11,867 nucleotides of DNA from Treponema sp. Lineage in GTDB: Bacteria > Spirochaetota > Spirochaetia > Treponematales > Breznakiellaceae. This document shows, piece after piece, positions 1 to 7,534 of the stretch. The position numbers were made by a program, and so were the translations under genes. Position 1 is the stretch's first letter, and every line of letters begins with the position of its first letter. The stretch is taken from assembly GCA_031275515.1 (NCBI GenBank), contig JAISOQ010000156.1:1-11867 (forward strand), given 5' to 3'. The notes below the pieces were generated by a model. The model did no database searches. It was not told the origin of the DNA and saw nothing but the letters and a program-made list of their open reading frames with translations.

Positions 1-221
1 GACCCTGGCGGATTATAACCGGCAACAAATTTCCTGATTTCCTCCCGTGCTTCCCGGTCGGCTTCATCAGACGGCAGACCCTTGCTGATAAATGCGGAAT
101 AAGCGGTGTCGTAGCATTCTCGGTATTCTTCCGGGGTTATGCCGTTCGGGATATCCGGGGTATCAGGCTGGCCGTTGAAAGTGTTGAAAGGCGTTGTATT
201 TTCAACGTCTGACCCCTTTTC

Positions 222-333
222 GGTAACGGTAACGCTTGGTAACGTTTTGGTACTTTCCGTTACTTTGTCCGCCAGTCCGGTAACGTCCGTCCTCCCCCCG
301 CTATATAATAGCGGGGGGAGGACGGACGTTACC
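222..333. repeat. Cluster of GGTAACG heptamers (iteron-like)
   Basis: GGTAACG occurs at 222-228, 228-234, 238-244 and 279-285. The inverted form CGTTACC is at 327-333, and a partial CGTTAC is at 258-263. The last direct copy and its inverse belong to the palindrome at 275-337. Spacing is irregular (6, 10 and 41 nt), unlike classic iterons spaced by one helical turn. On the minus strand the first copies encode Val-Thr repeats, so a low-complexity protein tail is the simpler explanation. An initiator-binding cluster near a rep gene is possible. Confidence 0.5.
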
Positions 334-337
334 GGAC
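275..337. repeat. Perfect 30-bp inverted repeat with 3-nt centre
   Basis: Positions 275-304 and 308-337 are perfect reverse complements, separated only by ATA (305-307). Every pair was checked by position. The arms contain GGTAACGTCCGTCC and a run of six C (or G). There is no T-tract on either side, so it is not an obvious terminator. It lies inside the open tail of the broken helicase frame, where the minus strand reads ...RPVTSVLPPLL...GGRTDVTG. It could be an inserted palindromic element, an ssDNA replication or initiator structure of the former replicon, or a recombination site. Confidence 0.9.
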
Positions 338-1787
338 GAATAGAACTGACAAATGAATCTTGAACCTTTATCTTTCCGGCTTTTTCAAGGCTTATTCTCA
401 CATCGTAAAAACGCTACCTTACTATGCCCTCGGGCTTGCATTCGTCCCTCCACCAGTCCAAGGAAACCCGCCCGTCATCCCCCCGGTTTTTTCGCGCCTC
501 GGCTTCCAGCCGCCTGAGTATGTCCAGGGCCAGGGTCTGATTCTTCCCGGCCGGTTTATTCCCCGTAGTTTCCGGGGCCGGTATCCAATCCGCTCTGTTC
601 AATACCGCCGATGTAAATGGATTCCCCTCCTCGTCCGTAATCCCCAAATCTACCCCGGCAAATTGAAAGGCCATAGGATTAACCGGCCTGGTGTCCTTAG
701 ACTTGGTACATTCCAGGCGGAGAAGATCATCCTTCCTCCGTTCCGCCCGGAACTCTACGTCCACCGCTGCCCAGAGGCCCGACCAGCCACGGCCCCGGCC
801 TTTCTGGTGTCCCTCATGGTGGACCACCAGAGCGGCGAAGTTGTCAAACCGTCCCCAGAGCGCATCCAGGGCGGCCACGCCGGCCGCCGCATCGGAGGGG
901 GCGGAATCATCCCCGCCCAGGGTACGGTTCCACGTGTCGAGGATTGCCAGCGCCGGGGAGCGGCCCAATTCCTTAATCAGCCCCTTGAGGGCTTTGACCA
1001 CGGAAACCATTGAACCGTCATCAATGAGGGATACCGCCCCGGAGTTCAGGAATAACGGTACATCGCCCAAGGGAACCCTCCGGGTTATGCTCCACGCCCG
1101 GAACCGGCGTACCAGGCCGGTACGGCCTTCCCCGGCAAGGTAGATAACCGACCCCGGATGTTTCACCTGAAGGCCGTAGAAGGGCGTCCCGGTGGCCACA
1201 CACGCGGCCAGTTCGATGGCAAGGAATGATTTCCCCGCGCCGGGGTGTCGCGAACAGACAGCTAAAAGAATCGGTTTCAAGAAGGCCCTGTATCAGCCAA
1301 GATGAAACCTTGTACTTCCATGCCGCCCACCCGCTCGAACCGAAACCCGCCGCTCCGGTCCGGGGCCTGTGTTTCGAGCCTGTTTTGCAAATCCTGAATA
1401 ATCCAGTCCGTTGGTTCCTTGCCGATATTCTCGACAGCGAGTTTTATCGCGGTTTCATATTTCCGGTCCCTGCACCGTTTGACCAGCATCTCGGGGAAAT
1501 ACTGTATCTGGCTTGGAAAAACATCGTTTGTCAGAGCTACCACATAAGAGGTTCCCCCAGCTTCGTCAAGTTTCCCAATGGATTGCAGATAGGGGGTCAG
1601 CGTCACAAGGTTCGGGGCGTTGCCTTGTTCCTTCATGGCGGCCAGGGACTTGAATACGATACGGTTCCGCAGGGAGACGAACATTCCCACGTCAAGGATG
1701 GGCGGAATATCAGCCCCGGAGAGAATACAGCCTAAGACGTTGCGTTCGAGTTGGTCATCCATGACGGCCCCTCCTGCCCCGGAGGGG

Positions 1788-2000
1788 TCACCGCGCACCG
1801 TTCAAAATAGCCTCGGCTTTTTCCCGCACATCATACCTTGAGGCTACGCGGTTACGGTATGCGTATTTCTCAAGGTCTTCTTGTTTGAAAAGCAGAATTT
1901 TTCCACCAGGACGGTAATAGGCCATTTTGTTTGCCGCTACCAGTTTGTAAAGGTATCCCTTTTTGAAACCGAGAAAGGTGGCGGCCATATCCGCCGTCAT
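1788..2000 (-). CDS. Excisionase-type helix-turn-helix DNA-binding protein
   Basis: This 70-residue protein begins MTADMAATFLGFKKGYLYKL. The arrangement AATFLG..KGYLYKLVAANKMAYYRPGGKILLFKQEDLEKY is the winged-helix layout of the HTH_17/excisionase family: a recognition helix, then a strand ending in a residue that grips the backbone (PGGKILLF), then an E-D-L-E-KY helix. Such proteins are recombination directionality factors or small repressors of mobile elements. The stop codon lies 25 nt upstream of the helicase start, so the two were probably co-transcribed. The chosen ATG at 2000 has no clear Shine-Dalgarno sequence; the frame closes at an upstream TAG, and ATG 1988 is an alternative start. 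It appears intact although its neighbour is broken. The exact role (excision versus replication control) is not visible. Confidence 0.7.
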   Translation of the reverse strand: MTADMAATFLGFKKGYLYKLVAANKMAYYRPGGKILLFKQEDLEKYAYRNRVASRYDVREKAEAILNGAR

Positions 2001-2272
2001 CGGCTTGTTCGTGTTTTCCGGGGCGGTTGCGGCTGATGCCTCTACCTATCACCCATACCGGCATAAGCGTCAGTCCCCCGTCAGGGGAGCCGCAGGATTT
2101 GACTGAGGAAGGAAGTTAAAAATGTCCGTTTTACGGAAGTGAAGACATCCGCCCTTATGGCGCTTCAAAAGGGTAAAAAGCGATACGCCATAATAATCCG
2201 GCATATGCTTATAAAACATTTTACGCGGAGTATTTCCCAAAATCAACCGGATTTTGGGAAATACTCAATTTT
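2001..2272. other. Intergenic region between the mobile-element remnant and the nitrogenase-like operon
   Basis: No convincing gene is seen in these 272 bases. They hold the hairpin at 2228-2266 and a weak dyad TATGGCG...CGCCATA at about 2157-2193. A promoter for the HTH/helicase unit is expected on the minus strand, but I could not pick a clear -35/-10 pair. Confidence 0.5.
2228..2266 (-). repeat. 16-bp hairpin downstream of the nifK-like gene; possible operon terminator
   Basis: GAGTATTTCCCAAAAT (2228-2243) pairs perfectly with ATTTTGGGAAATACTC (2251-2266) around a 7-nt loop, 6 nt beyond the nifK-like stop. On the minus strand it is followed by CGCGTAAAATG, without a clean T-run, so termination would be non-canonical. 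A second hairpin with the same core lies at 8485-8520, so this is probably a member of a dispersed palindromic family that may also end or protect the operon mRNA. Confidence 0.65.
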
Positions 2273-3559
2273 CTATAGATTGTTAAAAAGATCTTCCACC
2301 AGGGTCAGACACCCCCGGTATCCGCTGTAGGTACGGTTTAGTACCAGCCGGTCGGAAACGGGGAAGGCCATGACATGGCATTGTATTCCCCATTCCAGGG
2401 CAATTTCTTGCTCCAGGGAACTGCCCACCAGGAGGGTAATCTGGTCGTATTCCCGCAGTTTTTGCATGATCCGGTAATGATCCGATTCAAAAAGCAGATC
2501 CGGCGGCCGGGCATATTCCAGATTCATTATTTGATCCGTAATCCGCTGCCTATCTTCCTCCCGGTAGGGGGAATCGGTAACAATGGTAACCACCGGGGTA
2601 AAACTGTAATCGTTTGCCAGGAATCGGGTCATCCCCACGGCGGTGGCCGCATCCCCCACCACGGCAAATTGCTTCCAACTTAAACCGCCGATGATGCTTT
2701 CCATAAAACGGTATACATAGGCTTCTTCCTCGTGGATCACCCCCTCAACCTTGTCCTTATCCAGGCCCAGGATACCCGCGGCCTTCCGTACCAGTCTGGT
2801 CGTTTCCGTAACCCCGATGGGTAGCCCCGGGAAACGAATATAAGGCACCCCAAAACGTTCTTCATACTGTTCCGCAAAACCCTTGAGCAGCCAGGGGCTG
2901 ATGATGATGTTTAAGGCTGCGGCAGAGGAATTACGGATTTCCTTAAGCCCCTGGTTTTCGGTAAAAAAGGTGTTGACCCGCAGGCCCAGCCGACGGAATA
3001 TCCGGGCCAATTCCTCCAGGGTTCCCGTCCAGTGGGGATCGTGGTAGGGGACGATGCCCAAAAGGTTCACCAGGTTAGGTTGGAGGGGAAGCTCTTTTTC
3101 GACGATCTCATCCAGCAGGGTCTGAAAAATCGTTTCATACCCCAAAAGGCTGTTCCCCATAAAACCCGGGGTGATGATAGGATACACCGGCAATCCCCGG
3201 CTGGAAAATTCCCGGGTGATGCCGATCACATCGTCCCCGATAATCCCCGCGGTACAGCCGGTTAACACGAAATACGCATCGGCGTCGATAACTTCCAGGA
3301 CGCCTTCTATCTCGTCCCTCAGTTTGTCGGTACCGCCGAATATAACTTCCCGCTCCAACATATTCGAACAGGGAAGGGAAACGCTGGACAAATAGGCGGA
3401 ACTCAGCAGCCCCGCCTGGCCGGATTCCCCTGCGGTGGTCTGCATACAACAGCCCGGGCCGGAGTGGTAGATGGGGCATACCTTGTATAAGGCGCTCAAC
3501 ACATTGTTGATGCCCCCCAGGACACAGGTTCCCCGGGGGCTTTCGGTAACAATGGACAT
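2273..3559 (-). CDS. Nitrogenase-like component 1, NifK-type subunit
   Basis: This 428-residue protein belongs to the nitrogenase component 1 superfamily (Oxidored_nitro) and is the probable partner of the preceding NifD-like protein in a heteromeric reductase. It begins near the first P-cluster cysteine and so lacks the long NifK N-terminal extension (about 523 residues in Azotobacter). C12, C37 (in SGPGC, as HGSQGC in NifK) and C102 (TGCTAGIIGDD, as TTCMAEVIGDD) match NifK Cys70, Cys95 and Cys153. The P-cluster serine (NifK Ser188 in TPSF) is Gly132 here (TPGF). EVIFGGTDKL matches the AAVFGGQQNM block. ATG 3559 lies 3 nt after the NifD-like stop, with GAGGAG inside the end of that gene, so translation is probably coupled. 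These features support an iron-sulfur cluster-bearing scaffold; the substrate cannot be read from sequence. A NifN-like cofactor scaffold is an alternative. Confidence 0.85.
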   Translation of the reverse strand: MSIVTESPRGTCVLGGINNVLSALYKVCPIYHSGPGCCMQTTAGESGQAGLLSSAYLSSVSLPCSNMLEREVIFGGTDKLRDEIEGVLEVIDADAYFVLTGCTAGIIGDDVIGITREFSSRGLPVYPIITPGFMGNSLLGYETIFQTLLDEIVEKELPLQPNLVNLLGIVPYHDPHWTGTLEELARIFRRLGLRVNTFFTENQGLKEIRNSSAAALNIIISPWLLKGFAEQYEERFGVPYIRFPGLPIGVTETTRLVRKAAGILGLDKDKVEGVIHEEEAYVYRFMESIIGGLSWKQFAVVGDAATAVGMTRFLANDYSFTPVVTIVTDSPYREEDRQRITDQIMNLEYARPPDLLFESDHYRIMQKLREYDQITLLVGSSLEQEIALEWGIQCHVMAFPVSDRLVLNRTYSGYRGCLTLVEDLFNNL

Positions 3560-3562
3560 AGG

Positions 3563-5011
3563 CTACTCCTCGCAGGTCTTGATGAATTTGAAGGCATCCG
3601 ACTCATACCAAGACTGCCTGTAGGGCAGCCGCGCGTAGGCCGAAAGTTTTTTGTTGAACCCGGGATTTTCCACCTGGTTGGCGATTTTATTCCCTAAATA
3701 CAAAATGCCGTCATAACCCATGGTGGCCCGTTTGGGGTCCAGCACATGGGTGGTGGGGATGCCGAACCGGGCTGACCAGGCGGGAACGCCGATAAAAACA
3801 TCAGGCTTGAGCCGGTTAACCAGGTTCACCTGCTCAAAGGGCTGCATATTCGCCACGTCCACCACGTAGTCCCGATGAATGCCGTTGAGGTATTCAATAT
3901 CAATCTGGGCGTCCAGATCATAAGTCGGGGTTTCCAGGCCCACCAGCTTCATGCCGAAATCGTCAATCAGGGCCGCCGCGGCAAAGGATCGACCGGTGCC
4001 GCCGCAGATGAATACCCGTTTGCCCTGGAGACGTTTTTTTATATCCGCCAACTGGGGAAGGACCCGGTCGTGTTCCTTTTGAACATACTCCCGGGCCTCC
4101 TTTTCTTTACCCAAAATTTTCGCGATGCCCAAAAACCATTTGTCGGTGTTCCGCACCCCGATGGGCATCACCGTATGGGCAAAGGGGATGCCATAGTCTT
4201 CCTCCAGGTCTTTCATGAATTCATCCGCAAAGACTTTGCAGATGGAGGTGGACGCCTCGGCGCTGGGGATGCGGCGTATCTTTTCCAGGGAACTGTAAAA
4301 GGGGATATAATTCACCTCGACCCCCAAAAGTCCCAGCATCCTTTCTATTTCAAGCTGATCCTTGTAGCTGATGGAGGTTGGGGCAAATAGGTTCACCAGG
4401 CCTTTTTGTTTCGGCTGTTTTTCCCGGGGCAGAATATATTTTTGGATGGCGATAAAGGCGGCGTCAAACCCGGAGGCGCAAATTTTCGACTTAAACCCGT
4501 CGCAATGGATGGGAACCAGCAAGGCCCCGTGGTCCTTTTGCAGGTCCCGGGTAATCGCGTCCACATCGTCGCCGATAATGCCGGAGGCGCAGGAGGTGAA
4601 CACGAAGACAAGCTTCGGCGCGTACCGTTCCACGGCAAGGGAAATGGCTTCCCGCAGTTTTTTCTCTCCTCCCAGGATAATATCATTCTGATCCAGATTG
4701 GTAACGATCACCCGGGGGCTTTTTACCAGTCTTACCCCCCGGTGCGCCTGGCCCACCCGGTACCCATCGGCGGCCATGGAAACGCAGCCTGCACAGCCCT
4801 GGGGCGAATGGACGATAAAAACTGAACTCTCCAGGGAAATCAGCGCAGTGATGCTGTTAATCTGCTGACATTGCAGTCCCTGAGTAAAGGACCGATCTGC
4901 GTTTTTTAAACATTTTTTGGTATAATCCTCCGCAATGGGAAGACTGTGTCCGCCTAAATCATTGTAAGTATACGGTCGTGACTCCCGAATACCCGAATAT
5001 GCCCTTGACAT
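3563..5011 (-). CDS. Nitrogenase-like component 1, NifD-type subunit
   Basis: This 482-residue protein is close in length to NifD (about 492). C48, C73 (SPQGC) and C141 (TSCASGIIGDD) match the P-cluster ligands NifD Cys62, Cys88 and Cys154, and DIILGGEKKL matches DIVFGGDKKL. C258 (STSICKV, before YGIPF) matches the cofactor ligand Cys275. The second cofactor ligand His442 (HGFDG) is Met431 (MGYDG) in a gapless local match. In the segment after C170-DGF, Gln191 and His195 correspond to Cys178 and Phe182, and Arg96 to Ala81. No lysine is evident at the homocitrate-contact segment (GVPAWSARFGIP). It is therefore probably not a dinitrogen reductase but a group IV-type nitrogenase-like enzyme or a scaffold. 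The start ATG 5011 has AAGGAGG 4 nt upstream. It follows the ABC ATPase gene by 98 nt and precedes the NifK-like gene by 3 nt. Confidence 0.87.
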   Translation of the reverse strand: MSRAYSGIRESRPYTYNDLGGHSLPIAEDYTKKCLKNADRSFTQGLQCQQINSITALISLESSVFIVHSPQGCAGCVSMAADGYRVGQAHRGVRLVKSPRVIVTNLDQNDIILGGEKKLREAISLAVERYAPKLVFVFTSCASGIIGDDVDAITRDLQKDHGALLVPIHCDGFKSKICASGFDAAFIAIQKYILPREKQPKQKGLVNLFAPTSISYKDQLEIERMLGLLGVEVNYIPFYSSLEKIRRIPSAEASTSICKVFADEFMKDLEEDYGIPFAHTVMPIGVRNTDKWFLGIAKILGKEKEAREYVQKEHDRVLPQLADIKKRLQGKRVFICGGTGRSFAAAALIDDFGMKLVGLETPTYDLDAQIDIEYLNGIHRDYVVDVANMQPFEQVNLVNRLKPDVFIGVPAWSARFGIPTTHVLDPKRATMGYDGILYLGNKIANQVENPGFNKKLSAYARLPYRQSWYESDAFKFIKTCEE

Positions 5012-5060
5012 ATAACCTCCTTATGAGGGCCCCGAAAAGGCCTCGTTATTCATACTTGAT

Positions 5061-5094
5061 GTCTGTCCACAATGCAGAAATATCATGGACAGAC
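5061..5094 (-). promoter_or_regulatory. Inverted repeat between transporter genes and nitrogenase-like genes
   Basis: GTCTGTCCA (5061-5069) and TGGACAGAC (5086-5094) are perfect 9-bp arms with a 16-nt loop. They lie in the only sizeable gap inside the operon, between the ATPase stop and the NifD-like ribosome-binding site. The dyad could be an mRNA processing or stability hairpin that sets different expression for the transporter and enzyme halves, or a protein-binding dyad. There is no T-run after it, so full termination is unlikely. Confidence 0.5.
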
Positions 5095-5109
5095 TACCTT
5101 GCAATCCGC

Positions 5110-5868
5110 TTAGATATAATACTCCGTGTCCCGGGCCAGGCTAAAGCGCTGGAGAAATTGCCGGGTGCGTTCTTCCCGGGGATTATTAAAAACAAACCGA
5201 GGAGGGCCTTCTTCCACAATTTCCCCTTCGTCCATAAATACTACCCGGTTTGCCACATCATAGGCAAATTGCATTTCATGGGTAACGATAACCATGGTCA
5301 TCCCTTGTTTGACCACCTGTTTAATTACATCCAAAATCTCGTCGACTTTTTCGGGATCAAGCGCACTGGTGGGTTCATCAAAGAGGATCACCTTGGGGTT
5401 AACCGCTAGGGCCCGGGCTATGCCGACCCGTTGCTGCTGCCCGCCGGACAACTCAAAGGGTTTACTGTCAAACTTATCGCTTAACCCAACCTGTTCCAAA
5501 TAGTCCCTGGCGATCCGCCGGGCGGCCTCCTTTTTCATCTTCTTGACCACTATAAGGCTTTCCATAACATTCTGAATTGCCGTTTTATTGAAGTACAGGG
5601 CATAGTTTTGAAACACCATGGATGTCTTCCTCCGCATGGCAAGTTTGTTTTTGCCGGAAACAGTCTTAAAATCCGCAGACAAATCATCGATCCTGATAAA
5701 ACCGGCATCGGCCTGTTCGAGAAAATTAATGCACCGAAGCAGAGTAGTTTTACCGGAACCGCTGGGACCGATAACCGCCACCACTTCCCCTTCCTTTGCA
5801 TGGAAATCAAAGCCTTTTAAGACCTGGTTGGCATCAAAGGCTTTTTTTATCCCCCTTATCTCTAACAT
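5110..5868 (-). CDS. Polar amino acid ABC transporter, ATP-binding subunit
   Basis: This 252-residue cytoplasmic ATPase has the complete ABC motif set: Walker A GPSGSGKTT (34-42), Q-loop Gln87 in MVFQNYAL, signature LSGGQQQ (140-146), Walker B VILFDE with catalytic Glu165, D-loop SALD (168-171) and switch His197 in IVTHEM. Length and motif wording match the GlnQ/HisP/TcyN group that drives amino acid uptake. It would dimerize under the two permeases encoded just upstream. ATG 5868 lies 10 nt after the second permease stop, with GGAG 5 nt upstream. The Q-loop segment reads NYALYFNKTAIQNV, where many relatives have LFPHMT, perhaps fitting a different permease coupling helix. The substrate is not determined by this subunit. 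Confidence 0.92.
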   Translation of the reverse strand: MLEIRGIKKAFDANQVLKGFDFHAKEGEVVAVIGPSGSGKTTLLRCINFLEQADAGFIRIDDLSADFKTVSGKNKLAMRRKTSMVFQNYALYFNKTAIQNVMESLIVVKKMKKEAARRIARDYLEQVGLSDKFDSKPFELSGGQQQRVGIARALAVNPKVILFDEPTSALDPEKVDEILDVIKQVVKQGMTMVIVTHEMQFAYDVANRVVFMDEGEIVEEGPPRFVFNNPREERTRQFLQRFSLARDTEYYI

Positions 5869-5878
5869 AGACGCTCCT

Positions 5879-6589
5879 TTAGTTTACGGACTTTCTCAAT
5901 GTTGATTTTGATTGGCGCTCAATAGTATAAAAAATCTTTTCGATTATGACCGCCAGGCCCCAAAACACGAGGCCCGCCGCAACATAAGCTTCAAAATACC
6001 GGTAATTTATACCGGCCTTTAAAATGGCGCCGTTTAAAATATCCACCACCGAAACAATGGAAGCCAGGGCCGCTCCCTTGAGCATGCCGATATACAGATT
6101 ACCCACGATGGGAATTGAAACCGGCACGATTTGGGGCAGGATAATGCGGCCCAGGGCCTGCCGTTTGGTCAAACCCATCGCATAGGCCGCGTCAAATTGG
6201 GACCGGTCAATAGCTGTCAGGGAACCCCTAAAGGCTTCACTCATTCCGGTGGAGGACATAACCGACAGGGCGGCGATAGCAATATAGGCGGTGTTAAAAT
6301 CCCTAAAAACATAATTTTGCCCTAAAGAAGCCATAAAATCATTATAGGTTGTTACCATAATGATATAAAACACCAGGAGCAGTAAAACAACCGGAATGCC
6401 TTTAGTAAGGGTTATCACCCATTTTAACAAGGGGGCAATAATCCTTACCTCATAAAATCGGAGCAATGCCGTGAGCAGGCCAAACACAAGCCCCACAATT
6501 ACCGAAACAGTCGCGATGTAAAGGGTTACCGGAATCCGTTCCACCGCTCCAAGCATCGCCTCAAGCATAAAGAAAAAATCAAAATTCAT
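5879..6589 (-). CDS. Polar amino acid ABC transporter permease (second permease)
   Basis: This 236-residue membrane protein of the HisM/GlnP/TcyM family has about five hydrophobic segments, the first near residues 18-42 and the last near 208-226. The ABC-coupling EAA loop is FDAAYAMGLTKRQALGRIILPQ, split here as FDAAYAMGLTK plus RQALGRIILPQ, around residues 133-154. Two different permeases in the operon (this one and the gene ending at 7563) imply a heterodimeric channel, as in HisQM or TcyLM. ATG 6589 is preceded by GGAGG at a rather long spacing of about 12 nt. The gene starts 39 nt after the binding-protein stop and is followed closely by the ATPase gene. Confidence 0.9.
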   Translation of the reverse strand: MNFDFFFMLEAMLGAVERIPVTLYIATVSVIVGLVFGLLTALLRFYEVRIIAPLLKWVITLTKGIPVVLLLLVFYIIMVTTYNDFMASLGQNYVFRDFNTAYIAIAALSVMSSTGMSEAFRGSLTAIDRSQFDAAYAMGLTKRQALGRIILPQIVPVSIPIVGNLYIGMLKGAALASIVSVVDILNGAILKAGINYRYFEAYVAAGLVFWGLAVIIEKIFYTIERQSKSTLRKSVN

Positions 6590-6628
6590 TTTTTGCTTTT
6601 TCCTCCCCGATTATTTTACCGCCCCGGG

Positions 6629-7468
6629 TCATAAGCCGGCGGCAAGTTTTTTTATATAGGAAGTAACCTCCTGTTCGTACAACAGGGCCATGGTCCCGTC
6701 CACCTTCATGGCGAGAATGGCCGTATCGATAGCGTTCAGGAGCTTCAAGGTATCAATATCGTCTTCTATCCGGGTCTTTTTTAGAAGGAAGTGGGCTTCC
6801 GAAGAGGATACCGTTTCTCCCACATGTTTCAGTTGGGTAAGGTTGGAAAGGTTAAAAGTCACAACGTTAAAGGGATTTGACAGGATCGCGTCATAGGTAT
6901 GGTTCACAAAATTAGGAATGGTCAAACTATCATCCATGGGCATATTAAACAAGGTGATGTCCATCTCAGGATGGGCGGCAAGATACCGGGTGGCAATATT
7001 GTAGTCATTCCCCCCTAAACGGATCCCCAAAACTTTTCCGTCAAGGTCCGCCATGCTCTCAATAGTATCATTGTTTTCCAAAACCGTCACATACATGTCA
7101 TAACTATTGTACCCTTCGGAGAAATAGTATTTTTCCGCCCGATCCACGTTAAATTCCCACTGGCAAACACCTATATCCACCCTTCCGGCATCGACACTGG
7201 TCAAGAGGACATCCCCCGACAGCTTTTGGTATTCAAAAACATATTGGGGAAGCCTTCGGTCAACTTCTTTGAGAATTTCTAACTCGTATCCAATAAGTTC
7301 GTTATTGTCATCGGTATAATTAAATGGAGGATATGCTCCGTACACCCCGGCAATAACCGTTTTAACTTCATTGTCGTTTTGCGGAGCGCTGCCTTTGCAG
7401 GCGGACGGCGTCAAGACTGCCAAAATCAATAAAACCGGAACCCTAAAATACACAACCTTCTTTTTCAT
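6629..7468 (-). CDS. Polar amino acid ABC transporter substrate-binding lipoprotein
   Basis: This 279-residue SBP_bac_3-type protein has an N-terminus MKKKVVYFRVPVLLILAVL followed by TPSAC. It is a lipoprotein signal peptide with Cys24 as the lipid-bearing residue; Pro at -3 is unusual outside the relaxed spirochaete lipobox. The mature part carries the family opening VYGAYPPFNY and IGYELEILKEV. Arg110 in VDRAEKYYFS occupies the place of the arginine that binds the ligand alpha-carboxylate (SITEKR in HisJ), so the ligand probably resembles an amino acid. It would be anchored outside the inner membrane and deliver substrate to the two permeases. I chose ATG 7468 because AAGGAG lies 8-10 nt upstream; an in-frame TTG further upstream lacks support. 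Confidence 0.9.
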   Translation of the reverse strand: MKKKVVYFRVPVLLILAVLTPSACKGSAPQNDNEVKTVIAGVYGAYPPFNYTDDNNELIGYELEILKEVDRRLPQYVFEYQKLSGDVLLTSVDAGRVDIGVCQWEFNVDRAEKYYFSEGYNSYDMYVTVLENNDTIESMADLDGKVLGIRLGGNDYNIATRYLAAHPEMDITLFNMPMDDSLTIPNFVNHTYDAILSNPFNVVTFNLSNLTQLKHVGETVSSSEAHFLLKKTRIEDDIDTLKLLNAIDTAILAMKVDGTMALLYEQEVTSYIKKLAAGL

Positions 7469-7534
7469 AAAACAACTCCTTAACAATATTTATCATCATA
7501 TCTTAACGAATAATGATTACACTCATGTACCTCC

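Larger units (their letters stand above)
1..1762 (-). pseudogene. DnaB/RepA-type replicative helicase, frameshifted and with an in-frame stop (partial at window edge)
   Basis: The reading frame starts at ATG 1762, preceded by AGGAGG about 7 nt upstream. The first segment (1277-1762) is a DnaB-type N-terminal domain beginning MDDQLERNVLGCIL and ending ...GFILADTG. The second segment (414-1274) is a RepA-like P-loop ATPase with Walker A GAGKS, a Walker B-like strand ALAILDTWN, and a late VVHHEGHQKGRGRGWSG motif as in hexameric RepA helicases. Between them, the third frame over about 1245-1284 encodes the expected linker LLETDSFSCLFATP. One protein therefore seems broken by two single-base insertions, an extra G in 1284-1285 and another in 1242-1245. 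The frame then meets a TAG at 414-416 and stays open to position 1 (RFYDVRISLEKAGKI..., winged-helix-like, then a Thr-rich tail). Family members load or act as the replicative helicase of plasmids and phages. Sequencing errors in short G runs are an alternative for the shifts; the TAG makes true decay more likely. Confidence 0.7.

Noticed and set aside
139..1143. Plus-strand open frames (139-363, 360-1013, 691-1143)
   Set aside because: They are shadows of the minus-strand helicase frame, with Pro/Arg-rich translations and no family motifs. The first arises partly from the palindrome being readable on both strands.
1226..1735. Plus-strand frame opposite the DnaB-type N-terminal domain
   Set aside because: The minus strand has a clear helicase N-terminal sequence and a good ribosome-binding site; the plus translation shows no recognisable domain.
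1870..2064. Minus-strand frame overlapping the HTH gene in another frame
   Set aside because: The overlapping frame 1788-2000 has a recognisable excisionase-type HTH; this one has none.
2139..2330. Plus-strand 63-codon frame
   Set aside because: It runs through the 2228-2266 hairpin and into the end of the nifK-like gene, and has no ribosome-binding site or motif.
2273..5011. Calling the D/K-like pair true nitrogenase nifDK
   Set aside because: The equivalents of alpha-His442, His195 and Gln191 are replaced, the NifK-type subunit is short, and no nifH, nifB, nifE or nifN is present nearby.
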